A stretch of 45,398 bases of DNA from an uncultured Flavobacteriales bacterium (GTDB lineage: Bacteria > Bacteroidota > Bacteroidia > Flavobacteriales_E > Vicingaceae): positions 1 to 45,398 of the forward strand of contig CAJQLW010000045.1 in the NCBI GenBank assembly GCA_905479325.1. The letters are read 5' to 3'. This document shows, piece after piece, positions 40,295 through 45,398 of this stretch. The notes below the pieces were generated by a model, which searched no databases, was not told the DNA's origin, and saw nothing but the letters and a program-made list of their open reading frames with translations. Within the stretch, counting starts at the first letter, position 1, and each line of letters begins with the position of its first letter. Made by a program: the position numbers and the translations under genes.

Positions 40295-41407
40295 ATGAAA
40301 AACAAATTTATAGCAATCAGCTTTTGTATAAGTATTTTATTTTTAGCCTGCGGTAGTGAAGCCGCTCAGAAAACAAAGCCCATTTTAAGTGGAACTATTT
40401 CTGGGCTTACAAGCTCTGAACTCTACTTAATTGATTTGTTGCAACCAAAAGCAGGTCCTGTAGACACTGCCATTGTAGGTGCCGACGGATCGTTTGCATT
40501 TGACTATCAGCCCAAAATGAAAGGCTTTTATAGGGTAACGCTAAGCAATGCCTTTTCTTTGGTTACGCCTTTGGCTGCAGGAGAAAGCATTCAAGTTTTA
40601 GGCGATGTAAATCAATTGGCTGACATGAGTATTGAAGGCTCTGTAGATGCAAGCCAAATGCAAAAACTCAATCAATTATTAGGTCAGTACAATGCGCAAA
40701 GTCAGGGATTAGAGCAGGAATTTCAACAGTATGCCAACACACCACAAAGAGATTCTATGTTAGCGGTATTGAGAGCCAGATTTGCGGGAGTTGAAAAGGA
40801 GAAAATAAACAGACTAAAAGCAATGATTGATGAGCACCCAAGTTCGTTTGCCAACTTGGCGATTATTGAACAGTTGCCAGATTCTGAATCGGATTACTAT
40901 CTGAAGGTAGATAAGGCATTAGCTGAGAAGTATGCGCAGTCTGCATTTTATAAAAACTTCCATGCAAAGGCGTTGGCAGTTAGTCAGTTTTCTGTAGGCT
41001 CTGAAGTTCCAGAGATTAATTTACCTGACCCTAATGGGGATTTGGTGGCTTTATCTTCACTAAAAGGAAAAGTTGTATTGATTGACTTTTGGGCATCTTG
41101 GTGCAAGCCATGCAGAAGAGAAAATCCCAACGTTGTAGCAGCTTATCAAAAATACAAAGACAAAGGTTTTACTGTATACGGAGTAAGCTTAGACAGAACA
41201 AAAGATGCTTGGGTAAATGCCATTGCTCAAGACAATTTAACATGGACTCACGTTAGCGACTTGAAGTTCTGGCAATCTGCTGCAGCCAAAGCCTATGGTG
41301 TTTCTAGTATTCCATTTGCTGTTTTAATTGATGCTGAAGGCAAGGTTATTGGTAAAAATTTAAGAGGCCCCGCGTTACATCAAAAACTGGCCGAAGTACT
41401 GAACTAA
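40295..41407 (+). CDS. TlpA-like thiol-disulfide lipoprotein with DUF4369-like N-terminus
   Basis: A 370-residue protein with lipobox FLAC (Cys about residue 19). Residues about 28-125 match the DUF4369 pattern (LSGTISGLTSSELYLIDLLQ, GADGSFAFDYQPKMKGFYRV, LAAGESIQVLGD). A helical segment (about 130-225) leads to a thioredoxin-like domain (about 235-370) with active site FWASWCKPCRRENP, GVSLDRTKDAW and the cis-Pro-containing SIPFAVLID. The WCKPC site is intact, so it should act as a periplasmic thiol reductase. It starts 7 bases after gatB and ends 2 bases before lpxH, so it lies in the same transcript. Confidence 0.94.
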   Translation: MKNKFIAISFCISILFLACGSEAAQKTKPILSGTISGLTSSELYLIDLLQPKAGPVDTAIVGADGSFAFDYQPKMKGFYRVTLSNAFSLVTPLAAGESIQVLGDVNQLADMSIEGSVDASQMQKLNQLLGQYNAQSQGLEQEFQQYANTPQRDSMLAVLRARFAGVEKEKINRLKAMIDEHPSSFANLAIIEQLPDSESDYYLKVDKALAEKYAQSAFYKNFHAKALAVSQFSVGSEVPEINLPDPNGDLVALSSLKGKVVLIDFWASWCKPCRRENPNVVAAYQKYKDKGFTVYGVSLDRTKDAWVNAIAQDNLTWTHVSDLKFWQSAAAKAYGVSSIPFAVLIDAEGKVIGKNLRGPALHQKLAEVLN

Positions 41408-41409
41408 AG

Positions 41410-42165
41410 TTGACCAGCACGAAACAACATATCTACTTTGCTTCAGACTTTCATTTGGGAGCTCCAAACTACGAAGAAAGTAGAACTCGAGAAGACCGAA
41501 TTGTTCGTTGGTTATCGAGTATCCAAAACACTGCCAAAGAGATTTACCTGGTCGGTGATTTATTTGACTTTTGGTTTGAGTACAAAAAAGCCATTCCAAA
41601 AGGGTTTGTTCGCTTACAAGGAAAAATTGCAGAAATATGTGATTCAGGAACGCCTGTTCATGTTTTTATTGGCAACCACGACATGTGGATGTTTGACTAT
41701 TTGCCGAAGGAGCTTGGAGTAATTATGCACCGAGAGCCCATCTCAAAAACCTTTGATAGTAAAACGTTTTTTATTGGACATGGAGATGGTTTAGGTCCGG
41801 GTGACCATGGTTACAAGTTTATTAAAAAGGTTTTTGCCAACCCCGTTTGCCAATGGCTATTTGCCAGAATACATCCTAATTTAGGAATTGGAATGGCAGA
41901 CTATTGGAGTGGAAGAAGTCGAAAGGCCAATCGAGGGGAAGATGAAAAATACCTCGGCGACGACAAGGAGTTTTTAGTTCAATACTGCAAAGAGCATCTG
42001 CAAGAAGAGCACATAGATTATTTTGTATTTGGCCACAGGCATTTACCTTTAAACATTGATGTAGGGAATCAATCCAAATACATTAACCTTGGCGAATGGA
42101 TTAACTACAATACATTTGCCGTTTGGGATGGTAAAGAGATGAAATTAGAAGAGTTTAAAGGGTAA
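41410..42165 (+). CDS. lpxH: UDP-2,3-diacylglucosamine diphosphatase
   Basis: A 251-residue metallophosphoesterase that cleaves UDP-2,3-diacylglucosamine to lipid X and UMP (EC 3.6.1.54). The five-block dimetal pattern is present: FASDFHLGAPN (D-x-H, about residues 10-20), LVGDLFDFWFEY (GD), IGNHDMWMFDY (GNHD, about 92-96), GHGDGLGPGDHGYKFI, and FGHRHLPLNID (GHxH, about 213-223). The start is TTG at 41410; the family's N-terminus KQHIYFASDFHLG begins a few residues later, so no ATG is available. It directly follows the TlpA-like gene and is in the same region as lpxK. Confidence 0.94.
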   Translation: MTSTKQHIYFASDFHLGAPNYEESRTREDRIVRWLSSIQNTAKEIYLVGDLFDFWFEYKKAIPKGFVRLQGKIAEICDSGTPVHVFIGNHDMWMFDYLPKELGVIMHREPISKTFDSKTFFIGHGDGLGPGDHGYKFIKKVFANPVCQWLFARIHPNLGIGMADYWSGRSRKANRGEDEKYLGDDKEFLVQYCKEHLQEEHIDYFVFGHRHLPLNIDVGNQSKYINLGEWINYNTFAVWDGKEMKLEEFKG

Positions 42166-42205
42166 GCTGTATTTTGAAAGAAAATGAGACTAATGTTTTA
42201 CGTTC

Positions 42206-43676
42206 ATGCTGTTTAATTCTATTTCTTTTGTTCTTTTCTTGCCCACCGTATTTTTTATACATTGGCTTCTTGTAAGGCAATCTCAGAAAAGTCAGAATAT
42301 AGTATTACTTCTTGCGAGTTATTTCTTTTACGGTTCTTGGGACTGGCGGTTTTTAGGTTTAATCATTTTCAGCTCATTTGTGGATTTTAGTATCGGTAAA
42401 AGAATTTATCAAGAACAAAACCAGAAGAAAAGAAAAAACTGGCTGCTCACCAGTATTCTAACAAACTTGCTACTCCTTGTTTTCTTTAAATACTATAATT
42501 TCTTTGCAGACAGCTTCTACGAGCTATTTCAACTTTTTGGTATAACGGTTAGCCCGTTTACATTAAAAATATTGTTACCTGTCGGGATTAGCTTCTATAC
42601 TTTCCAAACCATGAGCTATACCATCGATATATATCGTGGAAAAATGAAGCCTACGAATTCTGCTTTAGCTTTTTTCACTTTTGTTGGGTTCTTCCCTCAA
42701 TTGGTAGCAGGCCCTATAGAAAGAGCCGCCGATCTTGTTCCTCAGTTTTTGAGAAAAAGAGCATTCTCTTATAAGAATGGAGTCTCTGGAGTGCGTTTAA
42801 TTTTATGGGGGTTGTTTAAAAAAAGTAGCGGTTGCAGACACCCTAGCTTTGCTTGTCAATTATGTCTACGAAAATCCTAGTTCTGCTTCGTCTTGGCAGA
42901 TTGTTTTAGCGCTTCTTTTCTTTAGCGTACAGGTTTATTGCGATTTTTCAGGGTATTCAGACCTGGCAATAGGAACTGCCAAACTTTTTAACATTAACTT
43001 AAGTACCAATTTTAAAACTCCATTCTTTTCAAAGTCAATGAAGGAATTTTGGGGAAGATGGCACATCACTTTATCGACCTGGTTCAGAGACTACATTTAC
43101 ATTCCCTTAGGCGGGAACAGATCTACCGAATTCAAATGGCATAGAAATTTATTTCTAGTGATGTTAATAAGTGGGTTATGGCATGGTGCTAGTTGGAACT
43201 TTGTGATTTGGGGAGGTCTTCATGGAGCCTTCCTCGTTTTTGAAAATTTAATTAAGCCACATGTGCCAAAATTCTTAAGTACGGCTAATAGAAAGCCTTG
43301 GCGTGGCTTATGGAATCTTGTCTCTATAGGTTATACCTTCTTAGCATTTACTATCGCATTGCTTCTATTTCGAGCTAAAAACCTACAAGACGTGAGTACC
43401 TTAATACAAGGTCTTCATCTAACATCGATTATATATGAATCTTTTTTAACAAACCTACAAGCGGTCTACGAAGAACCAATCCACATGATTAGTTTGGGTA
43501 TATCTCTTGTAATTCTTGGCACTGTTGACTATAAAATTAGAAATAGTTCAATCGACTGCCAATTAAATAAATTACCCCGATTATTAAATTACGTTCTTTA
43601 TAGCTTGCTTATCATCTGGCTGCTTTTTGCCGGAACCTTTAGTCAGCCTCAAGAATTTGTTTATTTTCAATTCTAA
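42206..43676 (+). pseudogene. MBOAT-family O-acyltransferase (AlgI-like), frameshifted at an A7 run
   Basis: Two adjoining frames together make one AlgI/DltB-type membrane acyltransferase of about 490 residues, the normal family length. Frame one (42206 onward) runs MLFNSISFVLFLPTVFFIHW ... FGVTV-type membrane helices, LLPVGISFYTFQTMSYTIDI and FFPQLVAGPIERA to GLFKK. The second frame (from 42825) reads VAVADTLALLVNYVYENP, SVQVYCDFSGYSDLAIGTA, FWGRWHITLSTWFRDYIYIP and the catalytic His in SGLWHGASWNFVIWG. The break is seven A at 42818-42824; six A would restore FKKVAVAD. This may be a real mutation, a phase-variable switch or a homopolymer sequencing error. With the SGNH-like gene after it, it probably acetylates an exported polysaccharide. 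Confidence 0.9.
42818..42824 (+). other. A7 homopolymer that breaks the MBOAT reading frame
   Basis: TTT AAA AAA AGT AGC leaves the conserved frame; removing one A gives TTT AAA AAA GTA GCG (FKKVA), which continues into the catalytic half. The run is the only candidate for the shift between the conserved GLFKK and VADTLALLVNYVY. Confidence 0.85.
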
Positions 43677-43678
43677 TT

Positions 43679-44614
43679 GTGAAAAAATTTCTTACTCCAA
43701 TATTTGTATTTACTATCATTCTTCTAATTGGAGTTATGGTACTATTTCAATTGCCGTATAGCTTAAAATTTGGTTTTCACTTCAACAAGAATGTAGATTG
43801 CAATACTAGTTGGATTTATTATCGGCTTTTTGAAAACACAAAACCCATTGACGTGGCATTTATTGGCACATCACATACCGGATGTGGGGTGAATGATTCC
43901 CTTATTGAGAAAAAAGTAGATCGCCTTTCAGTTGCCAACTTAGCCTATTGTACCAAAGGAAGAAATATTCATTATTTAGTTGCAAAACAACTCATTGAAA
44001 CAAAAAAACCGAAAATAATTTTCCTTGAGGTTATGGAATATGAAACAGTTGCTAGCCACAAAGATTTCCCTTTAATTGCAGACAATAAAGCATTAATCAA
44101 TAGTTTTTCAGTGCATAATTTAGATTTCTATTCAGATTTAGTCTCCGGCATAAAATACCGTTTTTATTTCAACAGAAATGAATTACAGAATAGTAATAAA
44201 TATACAGCACCGGTTAACTCCAAAGAGGATTTCAATTATACTCCCTTTCATTTCACAGCAGACTCATTGTTTTTAGCCAAAAGCTTTGCGAACAATCAAA
44301 AGAAATACAAGCAACAATCAGAAAGCAGTTTAACTACAATTAATTATTCTTTCCCTGAATCATATGCAAAAAACATTGCAGAACTCGCGAAAAGTAATGG
44401 TATTAAAATTTACTTTCTTTACCTTCCTTCTCTGGGAAATATAGATCAACGTCCACTGAACATGAAGTTTTATGAATCATTAGGTGAGGTGTTAATTCCT
44501 CCAAAGTCGATTTATTATGATAAAAGCAAATGGATAGATGGAGAGCATTTTAACTACGAAGGAAGTAAAGTGTTGAGCAATTGGTTAGCGGATTTCATTA
44601 CTCAAAACAGGTAG
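43679..44614 (+). CDS. SGNH/GDSL-like envelope protein, partner of the MBOAT acyltransferase
   Basis: A 311-residue protein starting at GTG 43679, two bases after the MBOAT stop. One N-terminal membrane segment (FLTPIFVFTIILLIGVMVLF) anchors it, with the rest outside. The SGNH pattern is visible: the nucleophile Ser in VAFIGTSHTGCGVN (about residues 58-71), an Asn-containing ANLAYCTKGRNIHY, and a C-terminal Asp-His pair in WIDGEHFNYEGSKVLSNW (about 284-301). This resembles AlgX/AlgJ- and DltD-like proteins that pass acyl groups from MBOAT enzymes to a glycan or other carrier. The pair is probably one transcript; loss of the MBOAT frame would leave this protein without its donor. Confidence 0.82.
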   Translation: MKKFLTPIFVFTIILLIGVMVLFQLPYSLKFGFHFNKNVDCNTSWIYYRLFENTKPIDVAFIGTSHTGCGVNDSLIEKKVDRLSVANLAYCTKGRNIHYLVAKQLIETKKPKIIFLEVMEYETVASHKDFPLIADNKALINSFSVHNLDFYSDLVSGIKYRFYFNRNELQNSNKYTAPVNSKEDFNYTPFHFTADSLFLAKSFANNQKKYKQQSESSLTTINYSFPESYAKNIAELAKSNGIKIYFLYLPSLGNIDQRPLNMKFYESLGEVLIPPKSIYYDKSKWIDGEHFNYEGSKVLSNWLADFITQNR

Positions 44615-44943
44615 CACGAAACACCCTTCACACCTTATCCTATTCGAGCGAAACACTTTGTTTTCATCGAATGCAGTACTCAAAGAAAGTTTTTTACTTT
44701 GTTTTTAAGGTGCTAAACGGTCATCTTGAAAGTACTTCTAACATCCTTTCAACCAAGATAGGCTATTTCAACTCACTTCATTTCTAGAAACTAATTACAC
44801 CGGGCCGATACATTATTTGGTATTTAAAAAGTTTGACAAAAAAATCCCCCCAAGTTTAACCTTGAGGGGATTCATATACTACTGTTCTCTTGAACAGAAA
44901 CTATTGCAAATAAATATTATTAACCACAATTTTAAATACCTGC
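44615..44943. other. 329-base intergenic stretch
   Basis: No convincing gene is seen. A 68-codon plus-strand frame that starts inside the previous gene has no family likeness and is taken as chance. The right part contains the terminator of the minus-strand secreted-protein gene; the left part shows no clear terminator for the SGNH-like gene. Confidence 0.6.
44844..44871 (-). terminator. Terminator of the right-edge secreted protein gene
   Basis: ATCCCC (44844-44849) with GGGGAT (44866-44871), then one C-A mismatch, then CAAG/CTTG (44851-44854 with 44861-44864) form the stem. Seven A on the plus strand before it give a U tract on the minus-strand transcript. It lies 72 bases after the stop at 44944. 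Confidence 0.75.
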
Positions 44944-45398
44944 TTATTGGATGATGAGTTTTTCAACTCGAGATCCAGTCTCAGTTTGAAGATGTAAATA
45001 GTATATTCCTTTTGAAAAGTCACTTAAATCAATTTGTTTAGAGTACGCTCCTTTTACAGAAACATTTTGCTCGTAAACCATTTGACCTTGGACATTCATA
45101 ATTCTCATGTTGTAATTCTCTTGTTTTGGACTGTCAAATTTCAATGTTACCAATCCATCAGTAGGATTAGGATACAATGAGAATTGTATTGCAACAGCAT
45201 CGTTGATGTTCTCTACTGATGTTAATACATCTAAAGAAACGTTATCAACTCCAAAACCTTCTCGTATTACCGATCCATCTGAAGAGAATGCAAATCTAAA
45301 CTTCACACTTGAGAAACCTGCTGTTCCTGTCAACACATTTGAAGTAGTATCCCAGATACCTGCTCCTGATGCATTGTTTCCATCCCACCATTGGTTTC
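44944..45398 (-). CDS. C-terminal part of a T9SS-sorted secreted protein (N-terminus beyond window)
   Basis: The open frame continues to the right edge, so this is the last 150 or so residues of a longer protein; a GTG at 45336 is internal, not the start. The visible part begins NQWWDGNNASGAGIWDTTSN, then VKFRFAFSSDGSVIREGFGV and GVDNVSLDVLTS, the end of a jelly-roll module like that of its relatives in this window. After a short linker a type A sorting domain follows (FSLYPNPTDGLVTLKFDSPK ... SKGIYYLHLQTETGSRVEKL). The terminator at 44844-44871 ends its transcript. The function of the missing part is unknown. Confidence 0.9.
   Translation of the reverse strand, partial: NQWWDGNNASGAGIWDTTSNVLTGTAGFSSVKFRFAFSSDGSVIREGFGVDNVSLDVLTSVENINDAVAIQFSLYPNPTDGLVTLKFDSPKQENYNMRIMNVQGQMVYEQNVSVKGAYSKQIDLSDFSKGIYYLHLQTETGSRVEKLIIQ

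Noticed and set aside
44581-44787. 68-codon plus-strand frame after the SGNH-like gene
   Set aside because: It starts inside the previous gene, has no family likeness and no ribosome-binding context.

Overview
The window comes from an AT-rich member of the Bacteroidota, most likely order Flavobacteriales. Evidence: five genes for large secreted proteins, three with visible type IX secretion (T9SS) C-terminal sorting domains and a fourth seen only as its C-terminus; a fused isobutyryl-CoA mutase (IcmF); a TlpA protein with a DUF4369-like N-terminus; the zinc-ribbon/Nif3 gene pair; and promoter-like TTTG / TAnnTTTG boxes. Genus cannot be assigned from sequence reading alone.

Layout. 1-11683: two minus-strand genes for giant surface proteins (one runs off the left edge; the other has 2842 residues and eight MAM-like modules). 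11785-16026: trxB, then a gene-poor stretch (12783-13577) with an expanded tRNA-Pro-like copy, a broken GIY-YIG nuclease gene and an intact tRNA-Pro(GGG), then a lipoprotein gene and comM. 16061-17348: two plus-strand envelope genes. 17360-24715: two more T9SS cargo genes. 24910-28173: fumarylacetoacetase, a DivIC/FtsB-type division protein and pruA. 28255-29951: a translationally coupled glycosyltransferase/methyltransferase pair. 30101-36870: a chalcone-isomerase-like protein, a lipoprotein, icmF, a zinc-ribbon coiled-coil protein and Nif3. 36942-44614: plus-strand housekeeping and envelope genes (lpxK, purine nucleoside phosphorylase, gatB, a TlpA-like lipoprotein, lpxH, then an MBOAT acyltransferase split by a frameshift and its SGNH-like partner). 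44944-45398: the C-terminal end of a fifth large secreted protein.

How the genes fit together. Cargo genes for T9SS take up over 40% of the window and point to a cell that displays or releases large adhesive, multi-module proteins. LpxK and LpxH serve lipid A synthesis; the MBOAT/SGNH pair probably acetylates an exported glycan. FahA, PruA and IcmF belong to amino-acid and branched acyl-CoA breakdown, which suits a protein-degrading heterotroph.

The most unusual object is at 12985-13147. It is a copy of the adjacent tRNA-Pro gene in which the acceptor, D and anticodon helices are kept, 58 of 59 aligned bases match, and extra sequence (mostly hairpins) sits in the 8/9 junction, the D loop and the anticodon loop, while the T arm is replaced by a different hairpin. 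A small GIY-YIG nuclease reading frame with one in-frame stop begins 10 bases after it, and the intact tRNA follows. This may be a tRNA-derived structured RNA plus nuclease mobile unit, or a pseudogene invaded by hairpins.
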